In this document: in pieces, positions 1-6,468 of the stretch
Layout: each line of letters starts with the position of its first letter
How positions within the stretch are numbered: position 1 is the first letter of the stretch
Assembly (NCBI GenBank): GCA_021797025.1
Contig: JAKAAK010000112.1
Location: forward strand, 1 to 9,511
Length of the DNA: 9,511 nucleotides
Source: Thermoplasmata archaeon
GTDB lineage: Archaea; Thermoplasmatota; Thermoplasmata; Thermoplasmatales; Thermoplasmataceae
Reading direction: 5' to 3'
The notes under the pieces: model-generated
What the model was told of the DNA's origin: nothing
Database searches by the model: none
What the model saw: the letters and a program-made list of their open reading frames with translations, nothing else
Translations under genes and position numbers: made by a program

Positions 1-577
1 GCATGCCCGCCATGCTGAATGCCTTCGAGAATGTCCTGAGTATTATAAGGTTATGATACTTTTTTACCAGGTCTGTATAATTTTCCCCGGAGAACTCGTA
101 ATAAGCATTATCCAGAATAGTGGTTATACCCGAATCAAGAACCTTTTTGATACTCTCCATGTCTATGAGGTTCCCGGTGGGATTATTGGGTGAACATATT
201 ACAATGAGTTTTGCGTCTTTATGCTTCAAGATTTCATCGGCATCCAGGGAAAAATCACTTTTCAGTGGCACATCCACCGATCTGTAACCGTAGTTCTTTG
301 CATAGAATGAATACATTTCAAATGTGGGTGAACTAAATACAATATCTCCATTTGCCCTTTTTATGAGAATATCAAGCAGTTCATCGCTACCATTTGCAGC
401 TATGATATTATCCGCTTCAAGGCCTGTAAACTTTCCCAGGCTGCTGATAAGCGACGGAAGGCCCTTCTCGGGATACCTGTTGAAATCTGCTTCCCGGACA
501 TAGGCTATGAATTTTTCCCTGATGGCATCCGGTATGTTGAATGGATTTTCATTTTTATCAAGATATATTTCTTCCAT
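1..577 (-). CDS. hisC: Histidinol-phosphate aminotransferase, partial (C-terminal part beyond window edge)
   Basis: PLP-dependent fold-type I aminotransferase; the family converts imidazole-acetol phosphate plus glutamate to histidinol phosphate in histidine biosynthesis, in the cytosol. The visible 192 residues begin MEEIYLDKNENPFNIP, the HisC N-terminal signature. They continue with NGSDE (about 63-67), SPTFEMY, CSPNNPTGN (the cofactor-binding NPTG region), DNAYYEFS, and RTFSKAFSMAGM at the window edge. The lysine of that last motif is the expected Schiff-base lysine. The C-terminal third, including the substrate-carboxylate arginine, lies off the left edge. The ATG is at 577, only 29 bases after the lysX-like stop, with no Shine-Dalgarno; a weak TATA-like stretch lies in the gap. 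Probably co-transcribed with lysX, though it could have its own promoter. HisC-like enzymes can be broad (aromatic or aminoadipate-type transamination), so the lysX neighbour leaves the substrate slightly open. Confidence 0.9.
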   Translation of the reverse strand, partial: MEEIYLDKNENPFNIPDAIREKFIAYVREADFNRYPEKGLPSLISSLGKFTGLEADNIIAANGSDELLDILIKRANGDIVFSSPTFEMYSFYAKNYGYRSVDVPLKSDFSLDADEILKHKDAKLIVICSPNNPTGNLIDMESIKKVLDSGITTILDNAYYEFSGENYTDLVKKYHNLIILRTFSKAFSMAGM

Positions 578-606
578 GGACTGATATTTTTATATAATTA
601 TTAAAG

Positions 607-1431
607 TTAATCCAGATGCTTCAGATATTCTGCAATATCCTTTGTTATTGCATCGCCATATACTCTTGATGCACCCTTGAATTCCACCCTGGAATTTACC
701 TCGTGCACTGTAAATCCATTTTCAGATTCCATGGCATCGATGCCTATTATTCCCGGGCCGAAAAGGTCAGAAACCTTCATGATAATTTCAGTTTCTTCCC
801 TTCCCAGTACTGCTTTTTCTACCTTTCCCCCAAGATAAAGATTGGTCTTCCATCCATCGCCGGAGTATCTATATATAGATGCAGAAATTTTTCCACCCAC
901 CATTATCACCCTGACATCCCTCGGGGGCCTCTCGACAAACTTCTGGATGTAATATGAATTCTCCGCTACCATATCATTCATGGAAAATACGGTCTCGGCC
1001 ATATTGCTGTCTTTTATCAGGGAAATCATCCTGCCCCAGCTTCCCGTTGCAGGTTTGAACACAACAGGATAACCCATGTCCTCAGATGCCTGTATGGCAC
1101 TGTCACGGGAGAATGCAATTACGGTGTCCGGTGTATTTATTCCATTTTTATAAAGGAATGAAGTTGTAAATGCCTTGTTCCCGGCTATGTTAAATGTTTT
1201 GAAAGAATTTATAGTTTTGATTCCATGGGATTCAAGTATGTATGAATAGTATAATGATCGTCTTGCACTCATGCACCTTATTACCGCAGGGCCTTCCATA
1301 TCAAGTTTGCCTGTTAGATTGAGGGGATGGTCCTTTGCATTTATGAGGTTGAGTTTTATATTATCTGCCTGGAGTTGCCTTATTACCTGTTTCTCTTCCC
1401 AGGCAATAGAATCATAGATGAAATTGAGCAT
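607..1431 (-). CDS. lysX: LysX/ArgX-type ATP-grasp ligase (LysW-dependent lysine or arginine biosynthesis)
   Basis: Full-length 274-residue RimK-like ATP-grasp enzyme, the usual size for LysX (about 280). The family uses ATP to link the alpha-amino group of 2-aminoadipate (LysX) or glutamate (ArgX) to the C-terminal glutamate of the carrier protein LysW, protecting the amino group during later steps. Visible motifs: N-terminal domain MLNFIYDSIAWEEKQV; GNKAFTT with K86; VVFKP (K126) and GSWGR (130-134) of the ATP-binding loop; YYIQKF (160-165); RDVRV (171-175); metal and substrate residues in GIDAMESE (D232) and HEVNSRVEFK (E244, N246). The EVN..xEFK ending is characteristic of LysX/ArgX rather than ribosomal RimK. 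I cannot tell aminoadipate from glutamate specificity, and no LysW gene is visible here. The start has no Shine-Dalgarno, but a TATA-like box 24-33 bases upstream supports a leaderless message. Confidence 0.9.
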   Translation of the reverse strand: MLNFIYDSIAWEEKQVIRQLQADNIKLNLINAKDHPLNLTGKLDMEGPAVIRCMSARRSLYYSYILESHGIKTINSFKTFNIAGNKAFTTSFLYKNGINTPDTVIAFSRDSAIQASEDMGYPVVFKPATGSWGRMISLIKDSNMAETVFSMNDMVAENSYYIQKFVERPPRDVRVIMVGGKISASIYRYSGDGWKTNLYLGGKVEKAVLGREETEIIMKVSDLFGPGIIGIDAMESENGFTVHEVNSRVEFKGASRVYGDAITKDIAEYLKHLD

Positions 1432-1454
1432 AGGGCATAAATTTTTTCGTGTTA

Positions 1455-1464
1455 TTAAATATTT
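1455..1464 (-). promoter_or_regulatory. TATA-like box for lysX-hisC
   Basis: On the minus strand this reads AAATATTTAA, 24-33 bases upstream of the lysX ATG at 1431. This is the spacing expected for an archaeal promoter giving a leaderless transcript. No GGTGA/GGAGG-like ribosome site precedes the start. Confidence 0.5.
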
Positions 1465-1514
1465 ATCATATAAAATATAACATTATCCAAATTATATGCA
1501 ATACTGACTGACCA

Positions 1515-1546
1515 AATATTAAAATTAATATTATTTGTTGAAAAAA
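1515..1546 (-). terminator. Likely terminator of the glpA-coxG operon
   Basis: Just after the stop of the CoxG-like gene, the minus strand has a run of six T (1541-1546), typical of archaeal U-rich termination. It is followed by an AT-only inverted repeat with perfect 8-base arms, AATATTAA (1515-1522) and TTAATATT (1525-1532), around a 2-base centre. The repeat is too AT-rich to form a strong hairpin, so the T-run is the better evidence. The repeat might instead be a regulatory palindrome upstream of lysX. Confidence 0.4.
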
Positions 1547-1550
1547 TACA

Positions 1551-1997
1551 TTATGCATTCAGTTTATCTGATATGCATTTTATTGTCCTGTTAATATTCT
1601 GTTTTGAAATTTCATCCACCTTGTTTTTTCCCATGATTTTCACTATCAGGCCGAAATCGAATGAGCTCTTCCATTCAAGTGTAACAATTTCGTTTTTATC
1701 TGCATAGGAAATTTCTATGGAAAATTTTACTTTTGACCCTGCTATTCTTCCGGTTCCCTGGATGTTTAGACCATTTTCTTCAGGATTATATGCAAATGTC
1801 ATCTTTCCTGTTACGCTATTCATTGCCGAAATCCCCGCTGCGGATATATCCAGCTTGAGCTTGCATTTTATTTCATTTCCCTGGGTCTCAAAGTCATATA
1901 TGCCGGGCAGGCATGGTGTAATATTTTCTATGCTGGAAAGAAATGTTTTCACGGATTCCATTGTGCTTTTTACAGGTATTTCCCCGCTGTATTCCAT
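1551..1997 (-). CDS. CoxG-like SRPBCC-fold protein
   Basis: 148-residue protein of the CoxG (carbon monoxide dehydrogenase subunit G) branch of the SRPBCC/START superfamily; normal family length. It starts MEYSGEIPVKSTMESV, the family's beta-strand plus helix N-terminus. It has the CLPG motif (29-32), repeated GxGRIxG/GKM-type strands of the helix-grip fold (about 45-110) and a C-terminal amphipathic helix (about 125-146). No signal peptide or membrane span. CoxG proteins are known to connect CO dehydrogenase with the membrane or quinone pool; no CO dehydrogenase gene is in this window. I chose the ATG at 1997, not the longer in-frame start at 2045 that overlaps glpA. It lies one base after the glpA stop, is preceded by GGTGAT at 2002-2007, and restores the normal family N-terminus. 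Translation is probably coupled to glpA. A role as a hydrophobic-ligand carrier is inference. Confidence 0.82.
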   Translation of the reverse strand: MEYSGEIPVKSTMESVKTFLSSIENITPCLPGIYDFETQGNEIKCKLKLDISAAGISAMNSVTGKMTFAYNPEENGLNIQGTGRIAGSKVKFSIEISYADKNEIVTLEWKSSFDFGLIVKIMGKNKVDEISKQNINRTIKCISDKLNA

Positions 1998-1998
1998 T

Positions 1999-3255
1999 TT
2001 AATCACCGATCCTGATGGCTTCGTTGAAAATAAATGCACTTTCAATCTGGTTCAGGTATCCATAGTCCATGCTGTTTCCGTATGAACTTATATAATTCAT
2101 GAAGCCCGTATTTATCTGGCCTTTATACTTATCCATGAATTTATCAAAGGTATCATTCAGCACAATTTTCGATGTATCCATGGATTTTGACCCTGTAATT
2201 TCAGAAAGCTTCTGTGAGATGGCCTGACCCATTAGCCTCGAAGTTGTGAATTTCCCACCTATTATGCTGAAAACATTATCCATATTCCTGTATATTTTAA
2301 AATCCCTGCTGGACCTTGAGTTTTCCTCTCTCACCAGAGGCCTCATGGAGCTGTACAGCTTTTTATATCTATATGCCGTAAGTGAAGGAACCATCTGTGC
2401 CACTTCAGAAAGCATTGTGTCAAGGTCTTCCGGATCTATGTCATTGTTCTCAACATCATCAGAAATTATAGCAACAGTCCCTGCAACAGACATTCCGCCA
2501 TATGGAAGAAGTATATCGCCATCTGATGGGTCCCGCATCCTGTTGAGTATGGAATTCGAGAACAAGCGATCAAAGGATGCCATATAACCCAGTGTTGGCA
2601 TTACCTCGAAATCACTGATTCCGAAAGATTCCAAAAGATGTCCTGACCATGGCCCTGTTGTATTTATTATGTAATCGAATTTCTCGTTAAATGTTTTATT
2701 CCGGCTAATATATTCCAGTGATTCAAGGGAATTGCCATTTCTGCTCCCCCCTGTTACTTCAGCCTTGAATCTCAGTTTAACTCCAAGCATCTTTGCCTCA
2801 ACTGCAACTGCAGCTGCAAATGGATGTGCATAGATTACCTTATCCGGGACATTTAGTGCTCTTACCAGATTTTTGCTTATTGCCGGCTCCACGTCCAGCA
2901 TTTCTTTAACAGTCAATTCATCCGTGGGTATCCCGTTCTCCCTGTTTTTTGAAATCAATTTGTCTCCGTATTCCGCTTCATCATCATTAAACGCCAGGTA
3001 ATAACCACCTGTATTTTTTATGAAGCTCGATGCAGTGCTGGACAGCAATTTATTTTCCTGTATGCATTCTATTGCAGACTGTCTGTCATTTACCGAATAC
3101 CTTGAACCGCTATGAAGCATGCCGTGAAATTTCCCGGAGGTTCCGGATATAATATAATCCCTGTCAAATAGTGTCACATTATAGCCATCCAGTGCCAGGT
3201 TCAAAGCAGAGAACAAACCGGTTATTCCGGCTCCTATAACTCCTATTTTTTCCAT
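1999..3255 (-). CDS. glpA: FAD-dependent glycerol-3-phosphate dehydrogenase, GlpA type
   Basis: 418-residue DAO-family flavoprotein predicted to oxidise sn-glycerol 3-phosphate to dihydroxyacetone phosphate and pass electrons towards quinone. FAD-binding GAGITG (8-13) and the acidic end of the second strand (about D31) form the N-terminal Rossmann unit. SGTSGKFHGMLHSGSRYSV (37-55) closely resembles the GlpA/GlpD signature (GxSGRNHGLLHSGARY). ECIQENKLL, VEPAISKNL, HPFAAAVAVEAKMLG (144-158), NTTGPWSGHL (198-207) and the FAD-contacting GGKFTTSRLMG (333-343) follow in the family order. Bacterial GlpA is about 540 residues with a C-terminal cysteine-rich [2Fe-2S] domain; this protein stops near the catalytic core and has only one cysteine (C64). 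No GlpB, GlpC or glycerol kinase is in view. It is the first gene of a two-gene unit with the CoxG-like protein. A related hydroxy-acid oxidase (LhgO-like) is possible but fits less well. Confidence 0.87.
   Translation of the reverse strand: MEKIGVIGAGITGLFSALNLALDGYNVTLFDRDYIISGTSGKFHGMLHSGSRYSVNDRQSAIECIQENKLLSSTASSFIKNTGGYYLAFNDDEAEYGDKLISKNRENGIPTDELTVKEMLDVEPAISKNLVRALNVPDKVIYAHPFAAAVAVEAKMLGVKLRFKAEVTGGSRNGNSLESLEYISRNKTFNEKFDYIINTTGPWSGHLLESFGISDFEVMPTLGYMASFDRLFSNSILNRMRDPSDGDILLPYGGMSVAGTVAIISDDVENNDIDPEDLDTMLSEVAQMVPSLTAYRYKKLYSSMRPLVREENSRSSRDFKIYRNMDNVFSIIGGKFTTSRLMGQAISQKLSEITGSKSMDTSKIVLNDTFDKFMDKYKGQINTGFMNYISSYGNSMDYGYLNQIESAFIFNEAIRIGD
2002..2007 (-). promoter_or_regulatory. 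Shine-Dalgarno site inside the end of glpA
   Basis: The minus strand reads GGTGAT, complementary to the conserved archaeal 16S 3' end (ATCACC), five bases before the ATG at 1997. It is formed by the last Gly-Asp codons of glpA. It is the only clear Shine-Dalgarno seen in the window, and it decides the start of the CoxG-like gene. Confidence 0.7.
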
Positions 3256-3273
3256 TGAGAGTTTATTTTACTG

Positions 3274-3283
3274 TTATATATAT
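3274..3283 (-). promoter_or_regulatory. TATA box of the glpA-coxG operon
   Basis: The minus strand reads ATATATATAA, 19-28 bases upstream of the glpA ATG at 3255, with no Shine-Dalgarno between. It fits a leaderless or nearly leaderless archaeal transcript. Confidence 0.55.
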
Positions 3284-3334
3284 GTTTATGTGGAACCTCA
3301 CTAAATCTTCATGGATAATGTAGATGTTCCTTTG

Positions 3335-3351
3335 CTGATATTATATATCAG
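3335..3351. promoter_or_regulatory. 17-bp palindrome, candidate operator between glpA and the transporter
   Basis: CTGATAT-TAT-ATATCAG: perfect 7-base arms around a 3-base centre. It sits in the 136-base divergent promoter region and includes a TATA-like stretch on the plus strand that could serve the transporter. Dimeric archaeal regulators bind sites of this shape, but no regulator gene is in the window, so function is inference. Confidence 0.35.
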
Positions 3352-3360
3352 TACATAGAT

Positions 3361-3368
3361 AAATTAAT
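3361..3368 (+). promoter_or_regulatory. Possible TATA-like box of the MFS transporter
   Basis: AAATTAAT lies 24-31 bases before the GTG at 3392 and 30-37 before the ATG at 3398. The alternative is the TATATAT stretch within the palindrome at 3335-3351, which would give a leader of about 20-27 bases. Confidence 0.35.
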
Positions 3369-3391
3369 AGGATAACTCTCTTTATAGAACT

Positions 3392-4576
3392 GTGAAAATG
3401 GAAAATTCCGTTAATAAAATAACTGTCCTATCCTCATTCGGCATGCTTCTCGATGGTTACCAGCTTACTGTTATCGCCTTTGCTGTAATTCTCATCCAGA
3501 ATTATATACCATTGAGCTCGCTGGAATATGGGCTTATTATAGCATCAGTAATTATCGGTGCCATAATAGGAACCATAATGGTTGGATACCTGAGTGATAT
3601 TTTCGGCAGGAGAAGAATATACCTTTCAACCCTGGTATTTTTCATAATATTTGATCTTATTTCTGTATTTTCCGTGAATTTTATTATGCTGTTCATTTCA
3701 AGAGTTTTACTTGGCATAGTTCTAGGGGCAGAATACCCTGTTGCCAATTCATACATAGCAGAGGTTACACCTGATGAAAAAAGGGGATTTTACCTTGCCA
3801 TGGCTACTGTGTTTTTCAGCATAGGGTCAATCAGCAGCGCCATTGTGGCCATATTCATGTTCCCATTTGGAAATATAGGCTGGAGGTTAATGCTCGGTGT
3901 GGCCATTATCCCCGCTATTATAGTTGAATTCATGAGATTCTCTCTTCCTGAATCAAAGATGTGGGAACAGAAAAAAGAGAAAACAAAATTCTTCGAAATG
4001 TTTTCAAAAAAATACTATAAGAATATTGTAATAGCTGCACTTATCTGGTTTCTTTACGATATTGTTGCTTACGGCCTTTCATTGACTCTTCCAACAATAC
4101 TTAAACTTGGTCATTTTGTAACAAATGTAGACAATGCAATAGTTACCACATTCTTCCTTGTAATCGGGATAATATCTGGAATATTCGTGATGATGAAGGT
4201 GGATAAATACGGAAGAAAGGGAATACAGATAACAGGCTTTCTCTTTATGGCAGCACTTTTCCTTATTCTACCGCATTTTTATTATCTTGCAGGAATCATT
4301 ACTATTGTATCCTTTCTGGAACTATTTAACTCATTTGACGGTGCAACCGTAGGGATCATACCGGCGGAAGTTACAGTAACAGAATTCAGGGGGACATCAT
4401 ATGGTTTTTCCTCCATGATGGGCAAAATCGGTGCAGTAATAGGGGTAATAGCAATGTCACTGCTCATACATGGAAAAAATTATTTCGATGCATACTACTT
4501 TCTTGCTGCAATAATGGTTGTTGCTATCCTTCTCACACTATTACTTCCAGAAACGAAAAAAATGGTTTTGAAATAA
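3392..4576 (+). CDS. Major facilitator superfamily transporter, sugar/phosphate-symporter-like branch
   Basis: 394-residue, 12-helix membrane transporter; substrate not determinable. Family hallmarks: acidic residue in helix 1 (LDGYQLT, D21); motif A between helices 2 and 3 (GYLSDIFGRRR, 65-75) and its echo in the second half (VDKYGRKG, 270-277); LLGIVLGAEYPVANSYIAE (106-124), typical of proton-coupled sugar, phosphate and organic-acid symporters; GWRLMLG (163-169); a central cytoplasmic loop with PESKMWEQKKEK; and a final PETK (386-389). WFLYDIVAYG at the start of the second half resembles phosphate:H+ and related symporters. The start is either GTG at 3392 or ATG at 3398, a two-residue difference; the TATA spacing slightly favours GTG. 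It is divergent from glpA, so a shared physiological cue such as glycerol phosphate, glycerol or phosphate is conceivable but unproven. It converges on hutU with 8 bases between stops. Confidence 0.9.
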   Translation: MKMENSVNKITVLSSFGMLLDGYQLTVIAFAVILIQNYIPLSSLEYGLIIASVIIGAIIGTIMVGYLSDIFGRRRIYLSTLVFFIIFDLISVFSVNFIMLFISRVLLGIVLGAEYPVANSYIAEVTPDEKRGFYLAMATVFFSIGSISSAIVAIFMFPFGNIGWRLMLGVAIIPAIIVEFMRFSLPESKMWEQKKEKTKFFEMFSKKYYKNIVIAALIWFLYDIVAYGLSLTLPTILKLGHFVTNVDNAIVTTFFLVIGIISGIFVMMKVDKYGRKGIQITGFLFMAALFLILPHFYYLAGIITIVSFLELFNSFDGATVGIIPAEVTVTEFRGTSYGFSSMMGKIGAVIGVIAMSLLIHGKNYFDAYYFLAAIMVVAILLTLLLPETKKMVLK

Positions 4577-4590
4577 TAAAAAAATTATTT
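4571..4590 (-). terminator. T-run terminator after hutU, with AT inverted repeat
   Basis: Directly after the hutU TAA, the minus strand has seven T (4578-4584), the usual archaeal termination signal. The arms AAATAAT (4571-4577) and ATTATTT (4584-4590) are perfectly complementary and straddle both convergent stop codons. For the plus-strand transporter the same site offers only an A-run, so it is not clearly bidirectional. Confidence 0.45.
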
Positions 4591-6243
4591 GCTGAAGTAG
4601 GGGCTTTTGAATTTCGGGCCTTTCCTTATTATATCCCTGGAAGATTCATATCCTGCATCTGCATGCCTTATCACACCGATTCCCGGATCAGCGTTCAGGA
4701 CACGCTTTATCCTTTCTGCGGCATCATCCGTTCCGTCAGCTATTATGACAAAGCCAGAATGTATAGCATTTCCTATTCCGGTACCGCCACCATGGTGTAC
4801 AGATACCCAGGAGGCACCAGATATTGCATTCAGAAGCGCATTCAGTATGGGCCAGTCTGCTATAGCATCGCTTCCATCCTTCATGGCCTCAGTTTCCCTG
4901 TAGGGTGATGCAACAGATCCGGTATCATGGTGATCCCTTCCTATGGCAACAGGTGCTTCAAGCTCTCCACTTTTTACCATATCATTTATCATCAACCCTA
5001 TTTTCTCCCTCTCACCGTACGAGGCATAGCATATCCTTGCGGGCAATCCCTGGAAATGCACATACTCCTTGGCAAGTTTTATCCAGTCCGTGAGATGCTT
5101 GTCGTCAATATTCTTGATTATAGCATCATCTATCTTTCTGATATCCTCATGATTTCCGGAAAGAGCCAGCCACCTGAATGGCCCAGACCCAACGGCGAAC
5201 AAATCCCTGATGTAAGCAGGTACGTATCCAAGTATGTCGAAGGCGTTTTCAAGCCCACCCTCCTTTGCCCTGGTTCTTATATCATTTCCATAATCAAAAA
5301 CAGAAGACCCCTTTGACTGGAAATAAAGCATGCATTTAACCTGCTTTACTATGGTTTCATATACCTTCTTTTTGAATTCTTCCGGATGATCTTCCCTGAA
5401 TTTCTGGAAGTTTTCAATGGTATAACCCTCAGGTACATATCCCAGATTCATATCATGTGCTGCGGTCTGATCAGAAACTATGTCGGGAACAATTCCCTTG
5501 TCCTGCAATTCCTGGTATACGGTTGCAGCGTTTCCCAGAACCGCTATTGATACAGGTTCTCCAGATTTTAAAGCCTCATCCTTCATTTTCAGGGCTTCAT
5601 CAAGGTTTTCAGCATATTTATCAAGATACTTGTCCCTCAATCTCCTGTTTATTTTTTCTTTATCTATTTCAACTATAATGCTTGTGGCACCATTCATTTT
5701 TGCTGCCAGTGGCTGGGCGCCGCCCATTTCACCGAGACCTGCGGATAAGAACCATTTGCCCTTTAGATTGTCAGTGTGGTATACCTTTCTGGCAAGTGCA
5801 TATAGTGTTTCATAAGTTCCCTGGAGAACTCCCTGTGTGCCTATGTAAACCCATGAACCTGCTGTCATCTGGCCGAACATGGTCAACCCTCTTGCCTCAA
5901 GATCCCAGAACACATCATCCGTGGCCCAGTGGGGCACGATCTGTGCATTTACTATCAGAACTCTTGGTGATTCCTTCGTGGTTCTGAAAATACCTACCGG
6001 TTTTCCTGATTGGACTAAAAGTGTTTCATCATTTTCAAGGGATTTTAGTGATTCTATTATCTTTTCATAGGCTTCCCAGTTTCTGGCTGCCTTACCCTTA
6101 CCCCCGTAAACTATCAGGTTGTCAGGATCCTTGGCAACCATCGGGTCAAGGTTATTCATAATCAATCGCAGTGCTCCCTCCTGGGACCATCCTTTGGTGT
6201 TGAGTTTATTTCCATGCGGTGCATGTATCTCTCTTTTTACCAT
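4585..6243 (-). CDS. hutU: Urocanate hydratase (urocanase)
   Basis: 552 residues, the normal length for urocanase. It hydrates urocanate to 4-imidazolone-5-propanoate, the second step of histidine degradation, using tightly bound NAD+ as an electrophile in the cytosol. Motifs in order: [11 protein letters not shown] (46-56), [30 protein letters not shown] (124-142), [19 protein letters not shown] (167-185, nucleotide-binding), SDQTAAHD (257-264), [14 protein letters not shown] (313-326), [22 protein letters not shown] (401-412) with C405 matching the conserved active-site cysteine, [17 protein letters not shown] (435-451) and [17 protein letters not shown] (481-497). All regions are present, so the enzyme should be active. 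Neither histidine ammonia-lyase nor imidazolonepropionase is in this window, so the pathway is scattered or continues elsewhere. It is a single-gene unit; a TATA-like box 24-33 bases upstream and lack of a Shine-Dalgarno suggest a leaderless message. Confidence 0.97.
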   Translation of the reverse strand: MVKREIHAPHGNKLNTKGWSQEGALRLIMNNLDPMVAKDPDNLIVYGGKGKAARNWEAYEKIIESLKSLENDETLLVQSGKPVGIFRTTKESPRVLIVNAQIVPHWATDDVFWDLEARGLTMFGQMTAGSWVYIGTQGVLQGTYETLYALARKVYHTDNLKGKWFLSAGLGEMGGAQPLAAKMNGATSIIVEIDKEKINRRLRDKYLDKYAENLDEALKMKDEALKSGEPVSIAVLGNAATVYQELQDKGIVPDIVSDQTAAHDMNLGYVPEGYTIENFQKFREDHPEEFKKKVYETIVKQVKCMLYFQSKGSSVFDYGNDIRTRAKEGGLENAFDILGYVPAYIRDLFAVGSGPFRWLALSGNHEDIRKIDDAIIKNIDDKHLTDWIKLAKEYVHFQGLPARICYASYGEREKIGLMINDMVKSGELEAPVAIGRDHHDTGSVASPYRETEAMKDGSDAIADWPILNALLNAISGASWVSVHHGGGTGIGNAIHSGFVIIADGTDDAAERIKRVLNADPGIGVIRHADAGYESSRDIIRKGPKFKSPYFSK

Positions 6244-6266
6244 ATTAATATTAAAACACTGTAATA

Positions 6267-6276
6267 CTTAAATTTT
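6267..6276 (-). promoter_or_regulatory. TATA-like box of hutU
   Basis: The minus strand reads AAAATTTAAG, 24-33 bases upstream of the hutU ATG at 6243. It is flanked further upstream by one arm of an inverted repeat (6281-6313). Confidence 0.45.
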
Positions 6277-6280
6277 ATTT

Positions 6281-6313
6281 TATGCCATGTATTTTATTAA
6301 AGCCGTTGGCATA
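6281..6313. repeat. Inverted repeat upstream of hutU
   Basis: TATGCCA (6281-6287) and TGGCATA (6307-6313) are perfect 7-base inverted arms separated by 19 bases, centred about 26 bases apart. The near arm abuts the hutU TATA-like box, a position where a bound regulator could affect transcription. It is distinct from the AT-only background because both arms carry GCC/GGC. Confidence 0.35.
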
Positions 6314-6429
6314 GAAATTACTTGCGGTGTAAAGATGCATTAAAACCGGGCTTTGCAAAATCAAGGGATATTTAAGGCAATTCAATACATATCACATTAT
6401 CTACCGGAAATCAAAATAAGTGCAATAAT

Positions 6430-6451
6430 TAAGATAAAATTTATTATCTTA
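6430..6451. promoter_or_regulatory. 22-bp palindrome over the promoter of the zinc-ribbon gene
   Basis: TAAGATAA (6430-6437) and TTATCTTA (6444-6451) are perfect 8-base arms around a 6-base centre. The TATA-like ATTTATTAT (6439-6447) lies within it, 22-30 bases upstream of the ATG at 6469. A regulator bound here would cover the promoter, which suggests a repressor or autoregulatory site. The binding partner is unknown. Confidence 0.4.
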
Positions 6452-6468
6452 TATATTATCTGTATATA

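Noticed and set aside
1998..2045. In-frame upstream extension of the CoxG-like gene (start at 2045)
   Set aside because: It adds 16 residues unlike the family, overlaps the end of glpA, and has no ribosome site, while ATG 1997 has GGTGAT and the normal N-terminus.
4607..6070. Several long open frames on the plus strand opposite hutU
   Set aside because: They lie entirely within a full-length, strongly conserved urocanase gene and show no family motifs; they are products of its codon composition.
6242..6254. Overlapping short palindromes ATATTAATAT and TTAATATTAA at the hutU start
   Set aside because: Short, AT-only and expected by chance in such sequence; they coincide with the start codon region without other support.
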